A stretch of DNA of 64,000 nt from Glycomyces sp. YM15. GTDB taxonomy: Bacteria > Actinomycetota > Actinomycetes > Mycobacteriales > Micromonosporaceae. The stretch lies in NCBI RefSeq assembly GCF_016918015.1, contig NZ_JAERMK010000011.1, positions 119,186 through 183,185 on the forward strand. Reading direction: 5' to 3'. A program made the translations under genes and the position numbers. The notes below the pieces were generated by a model. It saw only the letters and a program-made list of their open reading frames with translations. It ran no database searches and was not told the DNA's origin. Below, one piece after another: positions 57,178 to 64,000 of the stretch; the first letter of the stretch is position 1, and each line of letters opens with the position of its first letter.

Positions 57178-57948
57178 CTACTTTGCCACACCCTGCTCGG
57201 GCAGGCGGAACCCGACCCCTTCGAGGAGGAGCCGGTCACGTTTGTCGAGGCTACCCGGGTCGAGACGCTCGAGCAAATCCGGGCGGGCCCGCGCGGTGCG
57301 CAGGAGTGCCTGCTCACGCCGCCACCGGTCGACCCTGCCGTGGTCCCCCGAGAGGAGGACGGGCGGGATCTCATGGCCGCGCCATTCGGCCGGGCGCGTG
57401 TAGGCGGGGGCCTCCAGGATGCCGGCATTGTGCGATTCGTCGTCGAGCGACGCGGCGTTGCCGAGGACGCCGGGCACGAGCCGCGTGACGGCCTCGATGA
57501 TCGCGAGCACCGCGACCTCGCCGCCGAAGAGCACGTAGTCGCCGATGGAGACCTCGGTGACCTGCATCCGTTCGGCGGCGTAGTCGACGACGCGCTGGTC
57601 GATGCCTTCGTAACGGCCGCAAGCGAACATGAGCCACGGCTCGGCGGCCAGCCGGTGCGCCATGGCCTGCGTGAAGGGCCGCCCGGCGGGGCTGGTCACC
57701 AGCAGGTGCGGTTTGGACTCACCCGGGATGAGCTCGTCGAAGCACTCGCCCCACGGCTGGGGCTTCATGACCATCCCGGCCCCGCCCCCGGCGGGGGCGC
57801 CGTCCACCGAGTGGTGCACGTCGTGGGTCCAGCGGCGCAGGTCGTGGACGTCGAGGTCGAGCAATCCGCGTTCACGGGCGCGGCCGATGAGCGAGAGGTC
57901 GAGCGGCGCGAGGTATTCGGGGAAGACGGTGACGACGTCGATCTTCAT
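57178..57948 (-). CDS. trmD: tRNA (guanine-N1)-methyltransferase TrmD
   Basis: A 256-residue SPOUT enzyme that methylates G37 next to the anticodon. It has the trefoil-knot segment [13 protein letters not shown] and the [15 protein letters not shown] loop, with [10 protein letters not shown] earlier. The ATG at 57948 overlaps the rimM stop by one base (TGATG), a coupled arrangement. Product needed for reading-frame keeping. Confidence 0.97.
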   Translation of the reverse strand: MKIDVVTVFPEYLAPLDLSLIGRARERGLLDLDVHDLRRWTHDVHHSVDGAPAGGGAGMVMKPQPWGECFDELIPGESKPHLLVTSPAGRPFTQAMAHRLAAEPWLMFACGRYEGIDQRVVDYAAERMQVTEVSIGDYVLFGGEVAVLAIIEAVTRLVPGVLGNAASLDDESHNAGILEAPAYTRPAEWRGHEIPPVLLSGDHGRVDRWRREQALLRTARARPDLLERLDPGSLDKRDRLLLEGVGFRLPEQGVAK

Positions 57949-58466
57949 CAGAGGTCCAGCAGGCCCGGCGGCAGGTCCACGTTGATGACCTCGGCTTCGA
58001 GGTCGACCTCGACCACCATGTCGGCGACGAACGGGATGAGCGCCGGGGTTCGGCCCTTGCGCTTGACGACGAGCGTCTCGTAGGCGGCGCCGTGGTCGAC
58101 GCGGCTCACGGTGCCGACCTCGCCGGCCTCCTTGTCGACCACGGCGAGGCCGATGAGCAGGGTGTCGTGGACCTCGTCCGCTTCGGCGACCAGCTCCTCG
58201 TCCTCGACCTCGACGCTGAGCAGGACGCCGCGCAGCAGCTCCGAGGCGTTGCGGTCGGAGTGGCCCTCGAATCCGATCATCGGGCGGCCCTGGTGCCAGC
58301 GCACCGTGACGGCCTTGAGCGGCGCGCCCTTGAGCTGGCCGCCCTTGGTCCGGTACTCGACGCCCGGCTGGAACCGGGTCTCGGGATCGTCGGTGCGGAC
58401 CTCGACGACGACTTCGCCGCGCAGCCCGTGCGGGCGCACGATCCGGCCGACCACCACTTCAGACAA
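57948..58466 (-). CDS. rimM: 16S rRNA processing protein RimM
   Basis: A 172-residue protein that assists maturation of the 30S head. The N-terminal [20 protein letters not shown] and the PRC-barrel-like [20 protein letters not shown] and [21 protein letters not shown] match the family. The TTG start at 58466 has a GGGAG box eight bases upstream and fits the first conserved residues. A hairpin lies just before it (58489-58523). Confidence 0.95.
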   Translation of the reverse strand: MSEVVVGRIVRPHGLRGEVVVEVRTDDPETRFQPGVEYRTKGGQLKGAPLKAVTVRWHQGRPMIGFEGHSDRNASELLRGVLLSVEVEDEELVAEADEVHDTLLIGLAVVDKEAGEVGTVSRVDHGAAYETLVVKRKGRTPALIPFVADMVVEVDLEAEVINVDLPPGLLDL

Positions 58467-58488
58467 GATTGCAACTCCCTTTAGACGC

Positions 58489-58523
58489 CGGAACGGCCCC
58501 GAGAGAATCCCGGGGCCGTTCCG
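58489..58523. terminator. Hairpin between khpA and rimM inside the ribosomal operon
   Basis: CGGAACGGCCCCG and CGGGGCCGTTCCG form a perfect 13-bp stem with a nine-base loop. It lies between the khpA stop and the rimM start on the same transcript, so it may reduce expression of the downstream genes or protect the 3' end of an rpsP-khpA mRNA. Confidence 0.7.
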
Positions 58524-58531
58524 AAGCAGAC

Positions 58532-58762
58532 TCAGTAGGAATCGACGACTTCGACACGAATGCCTTTGCCGCCGATCGAGCCGATGACCTGGCGCAGCGC
58601 GTTGACGGTGCGACCCCCGCGGCCGATCACGGTCCCGAGGTCCTCCGGGTTGACCCGGACCTCGAGCCGCTTGCCGCGGCGGGAATCGACCAGACGGACA
58701 CGGACGTCGTCAGGATTGTCGACGATGCCTTTGACAAGGTGTTCAAGCGCCGGTCGCAGCAC
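58532..58762 (-). CDS. khpA: KH domain RNA-binding protein KhpA
   Basis: A 76-residue single-KH protein. The GxxG loop is in VIGRGGRTVNALRQVI. KhpA proteins pair with KhpB and bind small RNAs. Two bases separate its start from the rpsP stop. Confidence 0.95.
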   Translation of the reverse strand: MLRPALEHLVKGIVDNPDDVRVRLVDSRRGKRLEVRVNPEDLGTVIGRGGRTVNALRQVIGSIGGKGIRVEVVDSY

Positions 58763-58764
58763 GA

Positions 58765-59250
58765 TTACTCCCCTTTGGTCTCAGAGGCCTCGTCGGCAGC
58801 GGCCTCGACCTCTTCAGTCTTAGCCGATTCGTCGGCCTTGGCGGCGGACTTCTTCGACTTCGGCGCGGCCTTGGCGGCCTCCTCCGAGACGTACGCCTTC
58901 GAGGGGTCGATGCCCGACTCCTTGAGGGCGGCCACGTAGAGGCTCTCCTTCTCCGGCTTGGGCTCGGCGGTCTTCAGCGGGGCCGGCGCGGGCAGGCCCT
59001 TGAACTGCTGCCAGTCGCCGGTCTTGCGGAGGATGGCCTTGACGGTGTCGGACGGCTGGGCGCCCACCGAGAGCCAGTGCTGGATGCGGTCGGACTTGAC
59101 CTCGATCCGGGACGGGTTCTCCTTCGGGTGGTAGATCCCGACGTTCTCGATCACCTTGCCGTCGCGCTTGACGCGCGAGTCGGCGATGACGATACGGTAC
59201 TGGGGAGTACGGATCTTCCCCATTCGCGTGAGGCGAATCTTAACTGCCAC
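58765..59250 (-). CDS. rpsP: 30S ribosomal protein S16
   Basis: A 161-residue S16. The first 85 residues ([24 protein letters not shown] split as [10 protein letters not shown] and [14 protein letters not shown]) are the standard protein, and the last 75 are an Ala/Glu/Lys-rich extension typical of actinobacteria. The start is a GTG at 59250 behind GGAGTAACAAAAC. First gene of the rpsP operon. Confidence 0.96.
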   Translation of the reverse strand: MAVKIRLTRMGKIRTPQYRIVIADSRVKRDGKVIENVGIYHPKENPSRIEVKSDRIQHWLSVGAQPSDTVKAILRKTGDWQQFKGLPAPAPLKTAEPKPEKESLYVAALKESGIDPSKAYVSEEAAKAAPKSKKSAAKADESAKTEEVEAAADEASETKGE

Positions 59251-59411
59251 GTTTTGTTACTCCTGTAGTAAGGATCACGTTAGCGCGCACGACGTCCAGG
59301 GGAATTACTCCGGATTTCGCTCGCGCTGAAACTTGGCCTTGCGTCACGGTAGTTGAGAGGGCTTCCGTCCCAAAGCTCATGTACAGCGACCGAGTCTAGC
59401 GCATCGGGTGA

Positions 59412-60818
59412 TCAGTACGACCGGGCCAGGTACGCGATGAGACCGGACTCATCCAGGGAGTCCGGCACGGAGCCGTCCTCGCGCTGGAGCACGCGCACCG
59501 TGACCGAGGACTGGGCGGCCTTCGTCTCGCCTTCGACGCCGCAGGCGTCCCACGGAACGCGGGCGTAACCGGTCTGGGCGGCCTCGACGGCCTCCTCGAC
59601 GGTGGACACGTCGCTCGTGTGCGCCTCGCGGAACGCGAGCGCCTCGTCCCAGAGCTGCTGCTGGGCCTCTTCGAGCGCGGCGGCGACGGCCTCGGCGAGC
59701 ATCCCGATCGGCACCGTGCGCTTCGTGCCCTCGACGCGGCTCGCGATGGTGGCCTCGCCGTTCTTGAGGTCGCGGGGGCCGAGCTCGATGCGCACGGGGT
59801 AGCCCTTGAGCTCGGCGTCCACGGCGCGGCGGCCGAAGGCCACGTCGCCGCGGTCGTCGAGCTTGACGCGGAGCCCGGCGTCCTTGAGCTCGTCGTAGAC
59901 CTTCTTCGCGGCGGCCCGGACCTCGTCGGTGTCCTTGACCACCATGACGCTGACCTGGACGGGCGCGAGGTTCGGCGGCACGCGGAGGCCCGCGTCGTCG
60001 CCGTGGCCCATGATGAGGCCGCCGACCATGCGGGTCGAGACGCCCCACGAGGTGGTCCAGCCGTGGTGCTGCTGGCCGTCGCGGCCTTGGAACTGGATGT
60101 CGAAGGCCTTCGCGAAGTTCTGGCCCAGCTCGTGCGAAGTGCCCATCTGGAGGGCCTTGCCGTCGCGCATGAGGGACTCGACCGCGAAGGTGTTGAGGGC
60201 CCCGGCGAAGCGCTCGGCCTCGGTCTTGATGCCACGCAGCACGGGCAGGGCCAGGACGTTCTCGATGAAGTCGGCGTAGACCTCGTGGAGGATGCGCAGC
60301 GTGAACGCGTGGGCGTCCTCATAGGTCTCGTGGACGGTGTGCCCCTCCTGCCACAGGAACTCCGAGGAGCGCAGGAACAGGCGGGTGCGCATCTCGTAGC
60401 GCATCACGTTGCACCACTGGTTGAGCAGCAGCGGCAGGTCGCGGTACGAGTTGATCCACTTCGCCATGTACTCGCCGATGACGGTCTCGGAAGTGGGGCG
60501 GATGGCGAGCTTCTCTTCGAGCTCCTTGCCGCCGCCGTGCGTGACCATCCACAGCTCGGGGGCGAAGCCCTCGACGTGGTCGGCCTCGCGGGTGAAGTAC
60601 GACTCGGGGATCAGCAGGGGGAACGACGCGTTCTCCGTGCCGGTCTCCTTGATGCGCTCGTCGAGCTCGGCCGTCATGCGCTCCCACAGGGCGAAACCGG
60701 TCGGTCGGATCACCTGCGAGCCCTTCGCCGGGCCGTTCTCGGCCAGCTGGGCCTTGGCGATGACGTCCTGGTACCAGCGAGGGAAGTCCTCGCCCTGCGG
60801 TGTGAGTACATTGGCCAT
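59412..60818 (-). CDS. proS: Prolyl-tRNA synthetase (archaeal/eukaryote-like type)
   Basis: A 468-residue class II synthetase that charges tRNA-Pro. It lacks the bacterial editing insertion, and its sequence (VLTPQGEDFPRWYQDVI, PTSETVIGEYMAKWI, FLWQEGHTVHETYEDA, TSHELGQNFAKAFDI) matches the shorter archaeal-like ProS found in some actinobacteria, with a C-terminal domain ending in LARSY. The ATG at 60818 fits the family start. It stands alone, divergent from the P-type ATPase gene. Confidence 0.95.
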   Translation of the reverse strand: MANVLTPQGEDFPRWYQDVIAKAQLAENGPAKGSQVIRPTGFALWERMTAELDERIKETGTENASFPLLIPESYFTREADHVEGFAPELWMVTHGGGKELEEKLAIRPTSETVIGEYMAKWINSYRDLPLLLNQWCNVMRYEMRTRLFLRSSEFLWQEGHTVHETYEDAHAFTLRILHEVYADFIENVLALPVLRGIKTEAERFAGALNTFAVESLMRDGKALQMGTSHELGQNFAKAFDIQFQGRDGQQHHGWTTSWGVSTRMVGGLIMGHGDDAGLRVPPNLAPVQVSVMVVKDTDEVRAAAKKVYDELKDAGLRVKLDDRGDVAFGRRAVDAELKGYPVRIELGPRDLKNGEATIASRVEGTKRTVPIGMLAEAVAAALEEAQQQLWDEALAFREAHTSDVSTVEEAVEAAQTGYARVPWDACGVEGETKAAQSSVTVRVLQREDGSVPDSLDESGLIAYLARSY

Positions 60819-60972
60819 AATCAGCGATTCTAGGTGCCGTCCCCGGTCGGGCCGCAATCGGATGAGGGGCTCTGCGGGCCGCGTCTCCTCGGTCGTATGG
60901 CGGAGGAGCGAATCGTGCGTCTCGGTCCTTCGGCGGTGCTACAGGACGGCACCTGTCGCATAAGCTGTCGAC

Positions 60973-63375
60973 GTGACAACACCCATGCTGGCAGGTGACC
61001 GCGGCCTGACGGCCGCCGAGGTGGCCGAACGCGTCGAGGCCGGAGCCGTCAACGAGGCGAAGCGCCACACCAGTCGACCGCTCTCGGCGATCCTCCGCGC
61101 GAACTTCTTCACGCCGCTCAACGCCGTCATCGGCGTGCTCGCCGTGATCGCGATCGGCTTCACGGCGATGGAGGAAGGCCTGTTCGAGGGCCTGAAGCAG
61201 GGCCTCTTCGCCGGCGTCATCATCGCCAACATCGCGATCGGCACCATCCAGGAGCTGCGCGCCAAACGCACCCTCGACAAGCTCTCGCTGATGAACCGGT
61301 CGAACGCGAAGGTCCTGCGCGACGGCGAGGTCCAGGAGATCGCGCCCAACCGGATCGTCCGCGACGACCTGGTCTACATCGAACCGGGCGACCGGATCGT
61401 CGTCGACGGCCCCGTCGTCGAATCCCGCAACCTCGAGATCGACGAATCGCTGCTCACCGGCGAGGCCGACCCCGTCGCGAAGACCCCCGGTGACGAGGTC
61501 CGCTCCGGCTCGTTCGCCGTCGCCGGCACCGGCCTGTACCGGGCCGAGCAGATCGGCGCGGACTCCTACGCCGCCAAGCTCGTCGAGGAGGCCAGCAAGT
61601 TCACGCTGGCCCGCTCGGAGCTGCGCGACGGCATCAACCGCTTCATCAAGCTCATCAACTGGCTCATCGTGCCGATCGCGCTGCTGCTCATCGTCAGCCA
61701 GCTCGCCGACGCCGCCAACTGGCGCGAGATCATCGTGCGCACGGTCGCCGGGATCGTGCCGATGATCCCCGAGGGCCTCGTGCTCCTCACCTCCGTCGCG
61801 TTCGCCGTCGGCGTCATCCGCCTCGGCGCCCGCCGCTGCCTCGTCCAGGAGCTCCCCGCCATCGAAGGCCTCGCCCGCACGGACGTGCTGTGCCTCGACA
61901 AGACCGGGACGCTCACCGAAGGCGGCATGGACGTCGACGAGGTCCGCCCAATCGACGGCACCGACGGCGACGGCGTCAACGCGGCGCTCGCCGCCCTCGC
62001 CGCAGCCGACGACAGCCCCAACCCGACCATGCAGGCCGTCGCCGAGTACCTGAGCGAGAACCAGGTCGCCGACCCGAGCTGGCGCGTCATCGACGTCATG
62101 CCGTTCTCCTCGGCCCGCAAATGGAGCGGCACCCGCTTCACCGACAACGGCACCTGGCTCCTCGGCGCCCCCGACATCCTCCTCGAGCAGGGCGACCCCG
62201 TCGCCCTCGAAGCGGACATGCTCGCCGCCCAGGGCCTGCGCGTGCTCGCCCTCGTCACCGCCGAGAGCGCCTCCACCACGGGCGGCGTCTCCGGCGTCAA
62301 GGCCCAGGCCCTCGTGGTCCTGCGCCAGCGCCTGCGCTCCACCGCCGCGGCGACCCTCGCCTACTTCAAGGAGCAGGGCGTCACCGTCAAGATCATCTCC
62401 GGGGACTCCCCCGCCGCGGTCGGCGCGGTCGCGGCGCAGCTCGGCGTGGACGGCGCGGCCGACACGGTCGACGCGCGGCGGCTCCCCGAAGACCCCGAGG
62501 AGCTCGCGGACCTGCTCGAGCGGGCCACGATCTTCGGGCGCGTGAAGCCGCACCAGAAGCAGGCGTTCGTGAAGGCGCTCCAGTCCCGCGGCCACACGGT
62601 CGCGATGACCGGCGACGGCGTGAACGACGTGCTCGCGCTCAAGGACGCCGACCTCGGCATCGCGATGGGCTCGGGTTCGGCGGCGGCGCGCTCGGTCGCG
62701 CAGGTGGTGCTGCTCGACGACGAGTTCGCGACCCTCCCGCACGTCGTGAACGAGGGCCGCCGGGTGCTCGGCAACATCGGCCGCGTCTCGAACCTGTTCC
62801 TGACCAAGACCGTGTACGCGATCTCGCTGGCCCTGTTCATCGCGGTCGGCGCGATCTCGGCGTGGGCGGCGGGCAACGACCCGCTGCCGTACCCGTTCCT
62901 GCCGATCCACCAGTCGCTCATCAACCTGTTCACGATCGGGCTCCCGGCGTTCTTCCTGGCGCTCGCGCCGACGTTCGAGAAGGCGAAGCCGAACTTCGTG
63001 AAGCGGGTGCTGAAGTTCGCGATCCCGGCCGGGATCTGCTGCGCGGTGCCCACGTTCGTCGTGTACCTGATGTCGCTGGCGCACGACGGCACCGATTCGC
63101 AGCTGCCGCAGACCACGGCCGCGATCACGCTGTTCTGCCTCGCGCTGGCGGCGTTGGCGCTCGTGGCGAGGCCGTACGTGTGGTGGAAGGCGCTGCTGGT
63201 GGGCGGCTGCGCGGCGGCGTTCGTGACGGTGATCGCGGTCCCGCCGCTCGCGAAGTTCTACGAACTTCAGCTGCCGGGCGCGTGGAACACCACCGTGGCG
63301 GCGATCGGGGTGGGCTGCGGCGTGGCGGCGCTGCTGTTCTGGCTGGTGGTGCGGCCGAAGCACCTCAAGGACTGA
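60973..63375 (+). CDS. P-type cation-transporting ATPase (CtpE-like)
   Basis: An 800-residue P-type pump with about ten membrane helices. It has the phosphorylated DKTGT motif (D309 in LDKTGTLTEGG), LTGEADP, the hinge MTGDGVNDVLALKDADLGIAMG (from residue 547) and the PEGL segment in helix four (IPEGLVLLT) in place of a CPC heavy-metal site. There is no N-terminal metal-binding domain. The pattern matches CtpE of mycobacteria, a Ca2+ or other divalent pump. The GTG at 60973 is the start. Confidence 0.93.
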   Translation: MTTPMLAGDRGLTAAEVAERVEAGAVNEAKRHTSRPLSAILRANFFTPLNAVIGVLAVIAIGFTAMEEGLFEGLKQGLFAGVIIANIAIGTIQELRAKRTLDKLSLMNRSNAKVLRDGEVQEIAPNRIVRDDLVYIEPGDRIVVDGPVVESRNLEIDESLLTGEADPVAKTPGDEVRSGSFAVAGTGLYRAEQIGADSYAAKLVEEASKFTLARSELRDGINRFIKLINWLIVPIALLLIVSQLADAANWREIIVRTVAGIVPMIPEGLVLLTSVAFAVGVIRLGARRCLVQELPAIEGLARTDVLCLDKTGTLTEGGMDVDEVRPIDGTDGDGVNAALAALAAADDSPNPTMQAVAEYLSENQVADPSWRVIDVMPFSSARKWSGTRFTDNGTWLLGAPDILLEQGDPVALEADMLAAQGLRVLALVTAESASTTGGVSGVKAQALVVLRQRLRSTAAATLAYFKEQGVTVKIISGDSPAAVGAVAAQLGVDGAADTVDARRLPEDPEELADLLERATIFGRVKPHQKQAFVKALQSRGHTVAMTGDGVNDVLALKDADLGIAMGSGSAAARSVAQVVLLDDEFATLPHVVNEGRRVLGNIGRVSNLFLTKTVYAISLALFIAVGAISAWAAGNDPLPYPFLPIHQSLINLFTIGLPAFFLALAPTFEKAKPNFVKRVLKFAIPAGICCAVPTFVVYLMSLAHDGTDSQLPQTTAAITLFCLALAALALVARPYVWWKALLVGGCAAAFVTVIAVPPLAKFYELQLPGAWNTTVAAIGVGCGVAALLFWLVVRPKHLKD

Positions 63376-63576
63376 GCTCTTGGACCACGCAAGGCTGGCG
63401 TGCGCCGGGCACGTGTTGCGCTTGATGAGTACGAGTCTCTCAGAGAGACCGCCTACCTCCTGCGAAGCCCTGTGAACGCTCGCAGGCCGCTCGCCTCCAT
63501 TGACCGGCTCGAACGCGGCCAAGGAATCGAGCGGGACCTGATCGAGCGAAGCTCAGCTGGGATGAAGCCGCTCGGG

Positions 63577-63597
63577 CCGCTACATCGGATGTAGCGG
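63577..63597. promoter_or_regulatory. 21-bp palindrome upstream of the DrrA-type gene, possible TetR operator
   Basis: CCGCTACATC-G-GATGTAGCGG is a perfect palindrome 66 bases before the DrrA start. A further TGTAGCG half-site follows at 63613. Such palindromes of about 20 bp before exporter genes usually bind TetR-family repressors. No regulator gene is in view. Confidence 0.5.
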
Positions 63598-63663
63598 GGG
63601 CCGTGGCGTTCCTGTAGCGCCTTCTGGATGAGAGCAACTGAGCGAATCATCCAGGAGGCGGAC

Positions 63664-64000
63664 ATGTCGCAGCGCGACCTCGCGATCCGAGCCGAAGGGC
63701 TCGTCAAGCACTTCAAGGACGTCAAGGCCGTCGACGGCGTGGACCTCGAGGTCCCGGCCGGCACGGTGTACGGCGTGCTCGGCCCGAACGGGGCGGGCAA
63801 GACCACCACGGTCCGGATGCTGGCCACCCTGCTGCGTCCGGACGCCGGCAACGCGACCGTGTTCGGCCGCGACCTCATCTCGGACGCCGCCTCAGTGCGG
63901 TCCCAGGTGAGCCTGACCGGGCAGTACGCGTCGCTCGACGAGGACCTCACGGGTTTCGAGAACCTGGTGCTCCTCTCGCGGCTGTACGGCTACGGGAAGC
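63664..64000 (+). CDS. ABC exporter ATP-binding protein, DrrA type, cut by window edge
   Basis: The first 112 codons of an ABC-2 exporter ATPase. Walker [11 protein letters not shown] and the Q-loop region [19 protein letters not shown] are present and match daunorubicin-exporter-type DrrA proteins. The ATG at 63664 has AGGAGG six bases upstream. The rest lies right of the window. It is probably followed by a permease and controlled by the upstream palindrome. Confidence 0.9.
   Translation, partial: MSQRDLAIRAEGLVKHFKDVKAVDGVDLEVPAGTVYGVLGPNGAGKTTTVRMLATLLRPDAGNATVFGRDLISDAASVRSQVSLTGQYASLDEDLTGFENLVLLSRLYGYGK

Noticed and set aside
60319-63522. 1067-codon open frame on the minus strand across proS and the P-type ATPase
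   Set aside because: It is a mirror of two well-identified genes and has no motifs.

Overview
The window is a chromosomal stretch from a high-GC, aerobic, probably filamentous actinomycete. Markers of this are a WhiB1-type regulator, a two-domain geosmin synthase, the fused 2-oxoglutarate decarboxylase Kgd, a nickel superoxide dismutase, a DUF2469 protein, PdtaS, and the actinobacterial order rpsP-khpA-rimM-trmD-rplS. Gene order and content fit a Streptomyces- or Glycomyces/Stackebrandtia-like genome. The genus is inference only. No rRNA, tRNA, phage, insertion sequence or CRISPR array was found.

Layout. 1-7 kb: start of an isoprenyl transferase (cut by the left edge), an alpha/beta hydrolase, RecO, a PIN-domain VapC with a start-less antitoxin remnant, a MOSC protein, endonuclease V, a very acidic small protein, a Rossmann epimerase and small membrane proteins. 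7-12.5 kb: the nitrite-assimilation operon (two FAD oxidoreductase-type proteins, one of them full NirB, then NirD and the HemD-like regulator NnaR). 12.6-20.3 kb: a terpenoid block with geosmin synthase, a secreted Pro-rich protein on the other strand, a DUF4239 membrane protein, a family 2B (EshA-like) encapsulin with an inserted cyclic-nucleotide-binding fold, a polyprenyl diphosphate synthase (the likely cargo) and IspH. 20-30 kb: DUF1349, a secreted hydrolase, assimilatory nitrate reductase and NarK, a drug-type ABC exporter, RsmI, a 35-bp tandem repeat array and a membrane-anchored Mrr-like protein. 30-35 kb: an MprA-MprB-PepD-like envelope-stress locus and a STAS anti-anti-sigma factor. 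35-42 kb: Kgd and a sugar ABC importer without its own ATPase. 42-48 kb: quinone-type reductase, NiSOD, an RsbW-like protein, WhiB1 and a lipid kinase. 48-52 kb: the sulfur-assimilation operon (sulfite reductase, Zn-ribbon protein, CysH, CbiX) behind a short Cys-containing leader peptide. 52-64 kb: PdtaS, DUF2469, RNase HII, two signal peptidases, the rpsP operon, ProS, a CtpE-like P-type ATPase and the start of a DrrA-type exporter.

How it fits together. Nitrate enters by NarK, is reduced by NasA and then NirBD. NnaR and GlnR-like 11-bp-phased boxes before both operons point to shared nitrogen control. CbiX may supply siroheme for both NirB and the sulfite reductase. IspH, polyprenyl synthase and the encapsulin form a plausible route from IPP/DMAPP to a compartment-held prenyl diphosphate.

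The most notable items are the encapsulin/prenyl synthase/IspH locus, a geosmin synthase frame that has no stop where the family ends and runs antisense through another gene, a family of dispersed GGCGAMGCTTGCGAGCC repeats (one now encoding part of a signal-peptidase tail), a Cys leader peptide before the sulfite reductase, phased GlnR-like boxes, and a perfect TGTGA-N6-TCACA site upstream of whiB1.
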